64,000 nt of DNA from Agapanthus africanus (taxonomy: Eukaryota; Streptophyta; Magnoliopsida; Asparagales; Amaryllidaceae). The DNA lies in the NCBI GenBank assembly GCA_030015575.1, contig CM057338.1:633632189-633696188 (forward strand), given 5' to 3'. The notes under the pieces were generated by a model, which saw nothing but the letters and a program-made list of their open reading frames with translations, was not told the origin of the DNA and made no database searches. Every line of letters starts with the position of its first letter. Within the stretch, counting starts at the first letter, position 1. Positions 34,498-46,700 of the stretch are shown one piece after another. Position numbers and translations under genes: made by a program.

Positions 34498-36175
34498 TGT
34501 AACATTTCAGAAAATATAAATTATTATTTTTGGAATTTAATATTAAAATAATATATTTCCCGAAAACTGTCCGATTTGCGAAATTGGGGTTTTCGAAAAA
34601 GGGTAAAAATATATACAAATATTTGTGAAATAAATGTGGAATTAAAATGAATTATTCATTTAAAAATATAATTTTAAAGGATTTGGCATTTTTAAAATTT
34701 ATTATATGCAGTTTGGATAAAAACCTGATTAGTGCACTGCTAATCGCGATTAGGCCAAATCCGTGTTTCTATAGTTTTCCATGGTTAGTGCACCGTGACA
34801 TATTTCATTTGGTTACATATTCATTTGTGTTGTTTTAGTTATGGTTGGTTTTATTTTGGTAAGAAAAGAAAAGAAAACGGAAAAGGGAAAGTAAGAAATG
34901 ATTGGGAGGTGAGAATAAGAGAGAGAGAGAGAGTGAGGGTAAGAGTAGAATAAGAGAGGGGCAGCCACCATTATTCCCCCATTTTTTTCCTTCATCTTCC
35001 TTATCCTCATCTCCCTCCACCTTCAACCACAAAATCCATCTCAAAAACCTTGCCAAACCCTATACCCCTTTCACAAAAAATGATCACCTCCTCATCCTCT
35101 ATACAATGGACCAAGCAAAGTGGGATTTTGATAACATTGGGAAGCTAGGGTTCTCTTAAGTTTCATCCATGAGGTATAATCCGTTCCATTTAGTTTAGTT
35201 TATGTTTTCCTAGCATTCTAGTTAGTTTAGAATAGATTTAAGGTGTGGTTTTGTGAAATTGGAAAATTCAAGAGAGGGTTTGGTGACTTGAGGGCTTGTG
35301 AGCTGTAGTGAGGGTGTGCAAGACCCTAGAGATCAATTGGTGGACCTAGAATAGAGAATACAAACTAAGAATTGTTTCCATGTTGGTTTTGTTGCATTTG
35401 GTGTGCCTACAGTGAATCTGGAGCAACCCGGGGAATTTCTGAGTTTAGCAAACAAGTCCAGAGGCCTAATTACCATACTAGGAGACCACCCTGATGAAAT
35501 GAACCCAAACAGAGGCCTAGGGACCGAGCTCACCAGATTTTGAGGCCTTGTGGCCGGCCACATGGAGGAATTTTAGGTCCAGGTTGCTTCTGTAGGTCAT
35601 ATACCCTATATACGTCATCCCATTATTGTTTGTTCATCCCAATTTCACTTGAGTCAAAATCTGGGAGCACTTTGGTGTGGTTTTTGGTTATGTTTTCCGT
35701 ATTTTTATTGCTAGGTTTTGATATTTGATTTTGTATTTTGTTGTTGGATGTTTGTACATCAACAACAAGGGTTGTTTGATTGTTTTTGCATGCGTGGGCT
35801 ATAGGTTCTAACCTACGAGCGCACCGTGTGCCGTGTCAGTTTTCCGGATTCGATTTTAAAAGCGATCACGATTGTGTATTTTTGTAGGTACCTTCACGTG
35901 GATTCCGAGGAGATGGAGTATGGTGTCATCGACTTCGGCAAGTAAGGATTAAGGTGAGTAGATCTATATCTACGGGGGAAGTCGGGTGGATGGCATATAG
36001 CACCCCCGCAAACTTTGATGGAAACCGATTTATATATAGAATAGGGTTAAGGGAACCTTTAATAGAAAACTATAGATAGAGTTGAAAGATAGTTTGTGAA
36101 ACCATATTAAAAACTAAAGGATTGTTAGAGGTGATATGATACGACTAATATGCGATGACAGGATTCGAGGATGAT
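34498..36175 (+). repeat. Ty3/gypsy 3' LTR, plus strand, probably truncated
   Basis: Starts TGTAACATTTCAG after the polypurine tract. It is AT-rich with a GA microsatellite (34918-34933) and a CT-rich stretch (34975-35030). No second copy exists in the window, so the end is set where a different LTR-like sequence starts (36176). Open frames inside, such as 34902-35159 and 35563-35333 (minus), resemble no known protein. Confidence 0.6.
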
Positions 36176-37289
36176 TGTCACGACCTGAAAGGTACGGAAC
36201 ATGACCGACACTTAAATTACGAAGCATCTCGAGGCGTACGTAATCTAAGTAAGCCAAAACCCAGAAATCAAAACCAAAGAAGCAGTAGAGTGAAGGAAAA
36301 ACCAATTTAAAGTAAGTAGTTTTAACAACATAGGCCGAAGTATGTATTTTTAAAATCTCAAGTATTTTCTGAAAATTTCGGCAGAGTCTCCTTTGAATAT
36401 ACTGGCCCCAAACGGGATACAACATGAATAGTATACGAAATAAGTAAAAAGGCATCCCCAAGCAGGAGCTAGCTCTTCGTCAATCGACGGCCACAACCAC
36501 GCAAGCAATATAATATACAATGCCAAGGGCGAGGATCAAAACTCAAAAGAAACTCAAAACAACATAAAAAACATAATAACACAACGCGTGACTCTAAGGT
36601 CGAAAGAATAACAGGTCTGGTTTTCTATCTCTCTCAAATATACAATTTGGTTGATGGAGTTTCTAGATACAACTAAAATAATAATAAAAAATGGTGGTCC
36701 TGATGCAAAGAACCCACCTGCCAAAGCAATCACCCGGAAAGAACAGTGTGCCAGCAAAGCCGCAAAGAACCTGTACGGAAAAACCTGCAAGGAAATGTAG
36801 CACAACGGGGGTGAGTTGCAACTCGTGAGTAGAAAATATCTACGAGTAGAAATCGCATGCATAACGCTATCCTAGGTCATATCAGGTAATATCTCCAAAT
36901 AAAATCCTGGTCCAGCTATGTATAGTGTAATACTACCTGCTCGTGTCAGTGCCTCAGATAGCAACATATCAGACATATGATATATGAATGCATTACGAAT
37001 GGAAACAGAATATATCATGAGTGAGACAACTGTTTTCTTTAATCAATGAGATTTCTATATGTATGTCAATCACGTATCATCAATGAATACAACAGAGAAA
37101 TCAGTGTCAAGCATCGACACAAAACATAACTCTCAGTATCTCAATATCAAATCTCAATATCTCAAATCTCAAATTTCAATTATCAATATCTTAAGCATCC
37201 GTGTCATCTGCGGGATCGGCCCTCAGGCTCTGGCAGAACGAATCATCCCATAACATCAAACTCACGGCCACGAATGGTATCCCCCGGAT
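36176..37289 (-). repeat. gypsy-like LTR fragment, probable minus strand
   Basis: Begins TGTCACGACCTGAAA, whose reverse complement ends ...GTCGTGACA, a common terminus of plant Ty3/gypsy LTRs, and includes GGGTGAGTTGCAACTCGTGAGT-like sequence near 36810. It is cut on the right by E4 at 37290. Assignment rests on memory of such LTRs, not on a second copy here. Confidence 0.5.
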
Positions 37290-39180
37290 TGTTAGTGTAT
37301 ATGCCCTAGGGGCCATTATTGTATCATACTAGTTTGTATATTACTTAATGGAAGCTTGGGATATTCACATGTATATAACAGTCTTGCTAAACATGGTAGT
37401 ATGCTACTTGGTTTTTTCTATCTTAATATATGAGTATACGTATTGATAGAGCTTTTAGGATCTTGCTTGACTACCAGCGTTGTGATGGCAGTCACACTAG
37501 TGGGGGCTGGGTAGTCTACAAGCACATCCTTATTCAGGTCCCTAGTCGTAGGATTATCGAGACAGGGCATCGATACTCCAGAGTAGACTAGTGTGTACGC
37601 TTCTCATCCCAGTTGGGGAGATGGTCTGTCCTACAGCCGTCAGTACGTCGTACTGGAGATAGTATGCAGGTGCTCGTTAGGTTACGGGTACACCGGACAG
37701 GACTCACAGGGAACTGTTGGTTGGTTTTATACCAGTCGTCAGAGAACAGTTCCCAGGTGACATGAGTACAGCATAGTCCGCAGACTTGACACTGCTACTT
37801 CGTCTCGAGTGTGTCCCACTGTTCTTAGATTGCTACCCTACCACGGCTCAAAGGGTCGTGCAAACAGGTAGCAGTTGGGTGCAGTCCCGAGCACTTCGAG
37901 GCAGTGGCGGTTAGACAGGATTCGTCTCTCCCGGTATTGGGGGTTGATATCGCGCTGTGTCAGAGAGCCATTACGCAAAGTCCCTGGCCAGGGCAAGCGA
38001 GATTTGCTGGTAGGTTCCAGTAGTTTCTCAGGGTGTAATGGGCTTCGCTCCGACACGACTTATACCGCTATTAGGGGACTGACGCTTGCCGCCCCCTAAG
38101 CCCGATATCCGATAGTCTTAGACGAACGGACCGGACTGTATGGAGATTGTCACATCAGACTCAGTAGGAGTTCGGATGGGTTTCCTCATCGGCCTTCTTA
38201 TCGACATCTACCTGGGGACCGTTACGTACAGCTAGTGCCGCTTGCGGTCTGTGGTTAAACCCACTGCCAGCGCAGTAGTCGATTCCCTAGTGTCCCATAC
38301 AGAGAGTTTCCCTACTCCAGGCGAAACGATATAGAGGTCGTATGGTTTTACGACAAGGGTTCGGACGCATACGTGTGTTTACGCACGTACAACTTTCGGA
38401 CAGTTTTTACTAGTCGGCTTTGGTTTAAGCCAGTTTCTAGTATCCGGTTATTGGATTTATACAGTCTAAAGTTTTTCTGTGTTTTCACGGATAGGAGGGG
38501 CGTTCTCGTAATTGCGCGAGAAGCTTCTAGAAGATGGTGAGTTGGGGGTTATGGTGGCATATGCATTAAATGGGATTAGTGAGTCATACGAGTGATTCAT
38601 CCATGTCATTAATGCATCATAAATGCTTAATGACTCATGGAGATGAATCACCCTTAGATATTTATCAAGCATGGTTGTAAATCCTTTATTTTCTTTTATT
38701 GGATAAATGATAATGCTTGATATATATTATGATACATCATTATCTCATCTCATTCTCTTGCTCACTTTTTCTCTCATCAAGCTCTCCCTCTTCAAACCCT
38801 AATCCTCCCCTCTCATGTGTTGAGTACAAGGATTAGATTATACTACTTAATCCTTAACCATTCTCTATATCACCAAGGTTGCTTAGATTAGCAATTTATA
38901 AAACCTAGTTACCTCTAGTTTGAGGTGAAGCTTATAGTAAAGCTCTCGGGTGGATCTTCTACTACTTAGAGAAGGCCGGAAAGGACGTGGAGAACGACAA
39001 GACGAAGGAATCGGATCTTTAGGTATAATCACTTTTCATAGTAGTTGTTAACTTCTATGTTTGTTGTTAGTTATTGTTTATGCAAAGATTCTCCGTTAGT
39101 CGATGTTTACGCTTTAAATATGATCGTTTTTCATTATTCCGCCTCCCCGCAAGTCGTGGGGTGTTGTACATCGACTTACA
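37290..39180 (+). repeat. E4 5' LTR
   Basis: 1,891 bp, TGTTAGTGTATATGCCCTAG ... ATCGACTTACA. A TATA-like run (about 38720-38729) followed by a pyrimidine-rich stretch (38745-38800) is a plausible core promoter. The U5 end has CCCC/GGGG pairing near 39144-39161. Confidence 0.93.
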
Positions 39181-39181
39181 G

Positions 39182-39194
39182 TGGTATCAGAGCC
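39182..39194 (+). other. E4 primer-binding site
   Basis: TGGTATCAGAGCC, complementary to initiator tRNA-Met, one base after the LTR end. Confidence 0.92.
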
Positions 39195-39348
39195 TCGCTA
39201 AACAATAATTAACTCATTAGCAAAGTTGCAAGAATTTCGAACGCAAAAAGAACCGGAAACATCGTCGCATTAACACAGTTTCTGTCGAATTTAAAATAGG
39301 CCCTAAAAATTTTTCAGGGACCTGCAGAATAACAAGCATGAAATTATA

Positions 39349-39476
39349 GGGCTACTGAAAAAATTTGGACCCCCAACTCGTCTAACTCACCGCGGAACCA
39401 CGGCGGATCCATGCGATCCGCCGCGGATCCGCGGGCGAGTTAGGGCCGAGTCGGCCGAAATTTTTCCAGTGAGCCC
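39349..39476 (+). other. E4 leader stem-loop near primer site
   Basis: Nested pairings: 39349-39368 with 39456-39476 (bulged), CTAACTC (39382-39388) with GAGTTAG (39437-39443), CCGCGGA (39390-39396) with TCCGCGG (39428-39434), and GGCGGATC (39402-39409) with GATCCGCC (39415-39422) around a CATGC loop. Confidence 0.87.
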
Positions 39477-40565
39477 TTTGTGTTAACAGTGATATTTCTG
39501 GATATTTTATTTTCTGCTAAGATCTCAGGTGCACAGAGAAGTTTTGCAGTAGAATCTAAAGTGTTTTGCTCGATCAAAATTTTGGGATGTTTGCTAATAT
39601 GATTATATCTGTGATTGTATAATGTGTTCGTAAACCTCCCCTAACTGCTAGTATGTCGGTTGGCAGGGGGTTGCATATTTCTGTAATGGTTTTTACTGTT
39701 TGTGGATGTGAACTGTATTGGACTGTTGTGATGATTAGCCGGGGTTTGTGATGGCTTATTATTTTAATTCATTCGACGTAACTGTAATATGTTGCAATAT
39801 TATTTTGCGGGGCACATCCAGATTGCGGTTGTAGCCACCGTTGTATTATTTCATTTTACTGTTTTTGCTCCTAGGATAGACCCAAGGTGGGGTGCACAAA
39901 CTACCGGGTACTTTGAAGTGTTTAGTGGCCTACTCACTTTGTTGTGGGAGACCGCTTCACTTCGGGTATTTGGCGGGTAGTTTGCCGTACCCGTAAGGGT
40001 CTAGGGTGGGATAATGGCTATTCATCACAACTGTGTAATCCGTCTTTTGTTGCAGGCTCTAAACAAACGCGGATTGCTTGCAAATCCAATAAAGTTCATA
40101 TGAGATCTGGAATGCCTATTATTGCGTCTGACGAATGTACAATATCTATATATGATAGCTATTTAGATGTCACTTATGTTTTACACCCGTGCTAGCCCAG
40201 CCTCTGCTCTGCCGTTAGTTAAGTAACCTAACGGGTGATGACGGGACCCCGTGGCGAATGCGGATGGTATAAGAAGACGTTGTATTTTCGTTGTTTTCTG
40301 CAATGATAGGTTAATGATGGGACGCATTATTTATAATGCAAAGAAAATAAACCAAAAAGTTGAATCGTTGGAACAATTTAAAAGAAACCACTCAGTTATT
40401 TTAAAACAGATGATATTTTTGAAATTGCGGAGCTTTAACCACTCCTTTTAAAGCTATCAAGTTCCTTCGGTTATATTAAGTTCACTACGTTCACGGTTTC
40501 GCCAAAACCATTTGTAGCCCTCCGTCATTTCAATTGGGTATTCAGTAGTATTCAAGCTATGCATT

Positions 40566-40755
40566 TTGACCAACGCCAAGACATAGTGTTTGGTAGCTGC
40601 TGGGTATTCATTTGTTGCATAGATAGATGAGTTAGTTTGGGATAGTCGTATTATCATTTGGCCAACGTCAGGGATATATACGGATGGGTTCAAATTGACA
40701 AGATAATGATGGGCAGAACTTGACATGTGATTTATGACATTTTGACCAACGCCAA
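40566..40755 (+). other. E4 triple leader dyad
   Basis: TTGACCAACGCCAA at 40566-40579 and 40742-40755; the middle copy is TTGGCCAACGTCAG (40658-40671). The CAAC centre is common to all three. Spacing 92 and 84 bp mirrors the minus-strand elements. Confidence 0.85.
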
Positions 40756-41265
40756 GGTCATAAGAGCATGGGGCAAAAATACATATCGGGAATTTCTAAA
40801 GAAACTGAAATTTGCAAAGAGATGCATACCATTTGGAGTTTGATGAATGTTTGTTGGATTCCTTCAACATTATCATACGATGATATTTGGATCCCGATCC
40901 TACTGTGAGTATATGCTACTCATCAGGATATTCGTCACTTAACGATTAATGCTATAAACCAACTAGGTGTCAAGAAAGGTGTCAGCGGGGTTACGCCCCC
41001 AGAGAAAAGAGGTTATTTAATTAAGGAACTTCGCGAAAGCGTTGGAAAACCTCCCTCGAAGTATCGACACTAGCCTGGATGAACGGTTAAGCAAGTATTG
41101 TACGGTGAGAATAGTCCCGGCTAATTCTTCTTTTATGGTTTGGGAAAGGATTCGAGAAACGGTGGGAGCCATCCAGTTTAGATAAATTAAAAACCACTCT
41201 AAACTTGGAAGGGCATCATGCTAAAGAGTTTTCTTCTCTCTCTCCTAATTGCAGCGACCCTGAAA

Positions 41266-43756
41266 ATGACTGGACTTAACTTACTTTTAGAGAAAAATAT
41301 ACTGACAGGGCCAAACTATAAAGATTGGCTGCGGAATGTCAAAATGGCCTTGACTTATGACAAATTGGGGTATGTCCTCACCACTAAGGCACCTGAAGTC
41401 CCAGGTCCCAAATCCAGTAATGCAGATAAGGAAATCCGCAAAACCTGGGATTTAGATTGCGCGAAAGCCAAGTGCATCGTGTTTGCCACGATGAACAATG
41501 AACATCAGAGGAGGCACGAGGATATGGATCTTGACTCCATATTTCTCCATACAAAAGATCTGTATGGGGAGCAATCTCGTATAGCAAGATACGAGACCTC
41601 AAAGAACTTGTTTCGAGCGGGTTGGCTGTCAGGTCATCGGTAGGAGAACATGTCCTAAAGATGATCGGCTATATAGAAGAGCTCGCAGACCTTGGGACGA
41701 CTTTGGCTAATGAGCTCTATACAGACCTTATTCTCCAGTCCCTTCCTACCACCTACGCCCAGTTTATCCTGAACTTCAACATTCAAAGAAAAGAAGTTGA
41801 ACTTCCGGAACTCCTGAACATGTTAAGGAGTGCAGAGGGCACCTTACAGAAGGAAAGGGAAACACCCGCTATGTTTGTTAGCGGTTCTTTTTCTTCCGGG
41901 TCCAAGGCTAGGGCCAAAGGAAGGAAAAAGAAGGACGCCCCCAGACCTAGACGAGGTGTAAGTAAGGTGGGAGGGAAGGGAAAGAAAAAGATTGCAGTGC
42001 CGGTAGTGGCCCAGAATGAGTGCTTCTATTGTCACAGGAAAGGGCACTGGAAGAAAGAGTGCAAGGCGTGGAATGCCAAGAACCAGGAACCGAAGCAAGC
42101 TGTAGCTTCGACTTCAGGTGCGTTTGTAATTGAGAATTGTCTGTCAATCAACTCTACTTCCTGGGTATTGGATACCGGATCAGGATCTCACATATGCAAT
42201 TCATTACAGGCACTGAGAAACCGTAGAGTGCTGAAGGAAGGTGATATGACCCTAAAGGTTGCTAACGGAGCTAGCGTGGGAGCTGTGTCCGTCGGGGATT
42301 ATCACCTGGGATTGATGAGTGGACACATTTTGGTTTTACATAACTGTTTTTATGTACCAAGCTTAACGTGTAATATCATATCAGTTTCCTTGTTATCAAA
42401 TAAAGGTTATGATTTCACGTTTGTAAGTGATGTTGTCAACATCCACCTAAATCATGGTTTGATTGGGTCCGGTACACTAAATAACGGTATATATGTCTTA
42501 AACCAACTCCAGATTTTCAATGTCCAGAACACACTATAAAGAAAGTCTCCAGATTTAAATAAAGCTTTCTTATGGCATTGTAGACTGGATCACATCAATG
42601 AGAGAAGGTTGACTAAGTTACTTAGAGAATGATATTTGGACTCGTTCGAATATCAAACTTATGCCACTTGTCAATCTTGTCTCAAAGGAAAGATGACAAA
42701 GACTCCATTTACTGGATATGGAGTAAGAGCGAGTGAGCTCTTAGGACTCATACACAGCGATGTATGTGGTCCAATGTCTACACATGCAAGAGGAGGTTTT
42801 TCCTATTTCATTACTTTTACGGATGATTACTCAAGGTACGGATTCATTTATCTGATGAAACATAAATCCGAGGCTTTTGAGAAATTCCAAGAGTATAAGA
42901 ATGAAGTAGAAAACCAAACCGGCAAAAGTATAAAAACACTAAGATCAGATCGAGGTGGTGAATACTTGAGTGCCGAGTTCATAGGTTACCTAAAAGAGAA
43001 AGGAATTCTCTCTCAGCTTACTCCTCCATACATTCCACAGCATAACGGTGAATCGGAGAGACGGAATCGGACCCTATTGGATATGGTACGATCCATGATG
43101 AGTAATGCTGAGTTACCGCGATCTTTCTGGGGTTATGCGCTAGAATCAACGGCATACCTTCTTAACAGGGTTCCTACCAAGACTGTGCCTACCATGCCAT
43201 ATCAGATATGGAGTGGGAAGAAACCCTATCTTCGGTATCTGAGAATATGGGGATGTCCAGTTTTTGTTAAAAAGCAGCATGTGGACAAGCTCGAGGCACG
43301 ATCAGTACAGTGTAAGTTTGTGGGATATCCAAAGAACTCCAAGGGGTATCTATTCTATTACGCAGAGGAACAAAAGGTTTTTGTTTCTCGTAATGCCCAT
43401 TTTCTAGAACAGTAGGTTTTAGAAAAGGATACAAGTGGGAGCAAAATAGAACTGGAAGAAATTCCAGAACCACAAACTACTACTGAAAGTTTGGTAGAAC
43501 AAGTAGTTCAAGAAGAATAGGACATTCCCGCACCCCTCCGCAGAAGTAGTAGGCTGTCTCATCCGCCTGAGAGATACTACGGTTTTCTCATAGATGGGGA
43601 TAGAGAGGATTGCATCATAGATGATGATGAACCTACTGGCTTCCAGCAGGCCATCCAGAGCGGCGAGTCGGTACGATGGCTAGATGCAATGCGGACCGAA
43701 ATGGAGTCCATGTACACCAACAAAGTATGGACTTTGGACTTTGCTCCAGATGGGGT
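41266..43756 (+). pseudogene. E4 gag-pol, 5' part (gag, protease, integrase)
   Basis: Gag starts at ATG 41266 (MTGLNLLLEKN) and carries capsid-like sequence, a lysine/arginine-rich linker and a zinc knuckle C-X2-C-X4-H-X4-C (42021-42062). The protease DTGSGS motif is at 42171. Integrase keeps a D...D-X35-E arrangement (ERRNR context near 43050). Lesions: a one-base frameshift near 41620 in the capsid, and in-frame stops at 42537 (TAA where E5 has Lys), 42630 (TGA where E5 has Gly), 43413 and 43518 (TAG). Reverse transcriptase is entered at about 43630 and cut by E5 at 43761. This is the only full-length capsid in the window. Confidence 0.9.
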
Positions 43757-43761
43757 AAAAC

Positions 43762-46700
43762 TGTAAGTCCACGTTGCTCACCCCGGTTCTTACGGGGAGG
43801 CGGAAACGGCGAAAAACAATAATTTTGGCGCAAGGCAACATGGACTAAAAGTCGGATCTTTGCTAAACTAGAAACTAGTAAACACTAAGAGGTTTATGTA
43901 AGTCGATGTACAACACCCCACGACTTGCGGGGAGGCGGAAATATGAAAAACGATCTTGTTCTTTGCTTAAACATCGACTAACGGCATGAATCGAAGCTAA
44001 ACGATAACTAACATCAAACATAGAAGTTAACAACTACTATGTAAAGGGATTATACCTAACGAATCGTGTCCTTCGTCTTTACGAACTCCACCTCCTCCTC
44101 GGCCTTCTCGAAGTAGTAGACGATCCACTCGAGAGTTTTACTCCAAGCTTAGCCTCTAAACTTGAGGCAACTAACTTTCTTTAAGTGCTAATCAAAGAAG
44201 CTAGGTGATATAGAGTGAGGGTTATGGTTTAATTAGTCTAACTAATCCTTGTACTCAACACATGAGAGGGGAGGATTAGGGTTTGAAGAGGGAGAGCTTG
44301 AGGAGAGAGAAGGTGAAGATAATAATGAAGTGAGAAGAATGAGTTATCATAATATATATCAAGCATTTTGTAACATCAAGAAAAGAAAAGAAAATGATTT
44401 ACAACCATGCTTGATAAATATCTTGTGGTGATTCATCTCCATGAGTCATTAAGCAATTATGAAGCATTAATGACATGGATGAATCATCCATATGACTCAC
44501 TAATCACATTCATTGTATATGCCACCTAAACCTCCTTAGTCACCATCTTCTAGAAGCTTCTCACGCAATTACGAGAACGCCCCTCCTTTCCGCAAAAATA
44601 CGGAAAAACTTTAGACTGTATAAATCCAATAACCGGATACCAGTAACTGGCTTAAACCAAAGCCGACTGGAAAAAACTGTCCGAAAGTCGTACGTGTGTA
44701 AACACACGTATGCGTCCGAACCCTTGTTGTAAAACCATACGACCTCTATATCGTTTCGCCTGGAGTAGGGAAACTCTCTGTGTGGGACTCTAGAGACTCG
44801 ACTACTACGCTGGCAGTGGGTTTAATCACAGACCGCAAGCGGCACTAGCTGTATGTAACGGTCCCCAGGTAGATGTCGATAAGAAGGCCGATGAGGAAAC
44901 CCATCCGAACTCCTACTGAGTCTGATGTGACAATCTCCGTACAGTCCGGTCCGTTCGTCTAAGACTATCGCATATCGGGCCTAGGGGGCGGCAAGCGTCA
45001 GTCCCCTAATAGCGGTATAAGTCGTGTCGGAGCGAAGCCCATTACACCCTGAGAAACTACTGGAACCTACCAACAAATCTCGCTTGCCTTGGCCAGGGAC
45101 TTTGCGTAATGGCTCTCTGACACAGCGCGATATCAACCCCCAATACCGGGAGAGACGAATCCTGTCTAACAGCCACTGCCTCCAAGTGCTCGGGACTGCT
45201 CCCAACTGCTACCTGTTTGCACGACTCCTTTGAGCCATGGTAGGGTAGCAATCTAAGAACAGTGGGACATACTCGAGGCGAAGTAGCAGTGTCAAGTCTG
45301 CGGACTATGCTGTACTCATGTCACCTGGAAACTGTTCACTGACGACTGGTATAAAACCAACCAACAGTTCCCTGTGAGTCCTGTCCGGTGTACCCGTAAC
45401 CTAACGAGCACCTGCATACTATCTCCAGTACGACGTACTGACGACTGTGGGACAGACCATCTCCCCAACTGGGATGAGAAGCGTATACACTAGTCTACTC
45501 CGGAGTATCGATGCCCTGTCTCGATAATCCAACGACTAGGGACCTGAATAAGGTTGTGCTTGTAGACTACCCAGCCCCCACTAGTGTGACTGCCATCACA
45601 ACGCCGGTAGTCAAGCAAGATCCTAAGAGCTCTATCAATACTTATAGAAAAACCAAGTAGCATACTACCATGTTTAGCAAGACTGTTATATACATGTGAA
45701 TATCCCAAGCTTCCATTAAGTAATATACAAACTAGTATGATACAATAATGGCCCCTAGGGCATATACACTAACAGTTTAACTACTATGCTTGTAGAAAAT
45801 ATACCTCACGGAACCAATCCTTCGGGTCTTCATTCAGCTGTCCCACTCGTGCATCCAAGCTGCAAGCGTCGATCCGGACCTTGGGTACCTCCGCGGCCTT
45901 CTTGAGTCGAAGACGATCCACCCGAGAGATGTATACTAAGCTCCGCCTCAAGCCGAGGCAACTAGGGCAAAGTGATTGCTAGTCAAGAAGCCCTAGAATG
46001 TATAGAGGAGATGTATGGATGTATTTGTCTTTGTAGGATCTTTTTCTCTCAACACATGAGATCAAAAGATGAGATCAAGAGGAGGAAGAAGAAGGAGAAA
46101 AGTTAGCAACCATGGAGCTTCTCATTTTAAGAAAGAGAATGAGAATGAACAAAATGAAAAGCTTAACCAAGAGAAAACACAACCATGGTTGCAATAACAC
46201 TCATTTTCATCATTACTAATCCCATCATGAAAAAGTTGATGGCTACAAATGACATGACCATTATCATAACAAAAAGAAAAAGAAAACCAAAGAATACTTT
46301 AGATCTTTCAAGAAGATCTTAGTCAACTTTGGTTAAACGGTCAACAAAATCAAGATGGTCAAATGGTCAATGCAATTAGCCACAACATAATTATCAATAA
46401 GAGGATTAGTAAATAATGTCCCCGGCTCATAATGGTTTTGACTGAACCATCTGTCAAAACCCTAATGAGGCACCTCCTCCTTCATCGCTCCTCAAAACTG
46501 TGCATACATACCCGCATCCGCATTCCGTAGAATGCGAATGCACAGAAGACAAATCAAATCCATCTGTGCAACACTAGGATCTGGCTTAAACCAAAGCCCA
46601 CTAGTATTGCCTGCCCGAACAGCATACGCACACAAGTGCACGTAAGTGATCGCAGCCCTGCCGTAAAACCGTACAGCCTCTATACGTTTCGCTCAATGCA

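Larger units (their letters stand above)
39195..41265 (+). other. E4 noncoding leader
   Basis: About 2.1 kb without a recognisable gene. It carries a nested stem-loop (39349-39476), a conserved segment around 39865-39920, three dyads (40566-40755), and a pyrimidine tract ending GCAG at 41254 just before the gag ATG. Confidence 0.82.

Noticed and set aside
34902-35159. 85-codon frame in the gypsy LTR
   Set aside because: Low-complexity GA- and CT-rich translation without known domain.
37838-38099. Open frames in LTRs of family B (also at 44981-45251 and 57654-57945)
   Set aside because: They recur with each LTR copy on both strands; noncoding LTR sequence.
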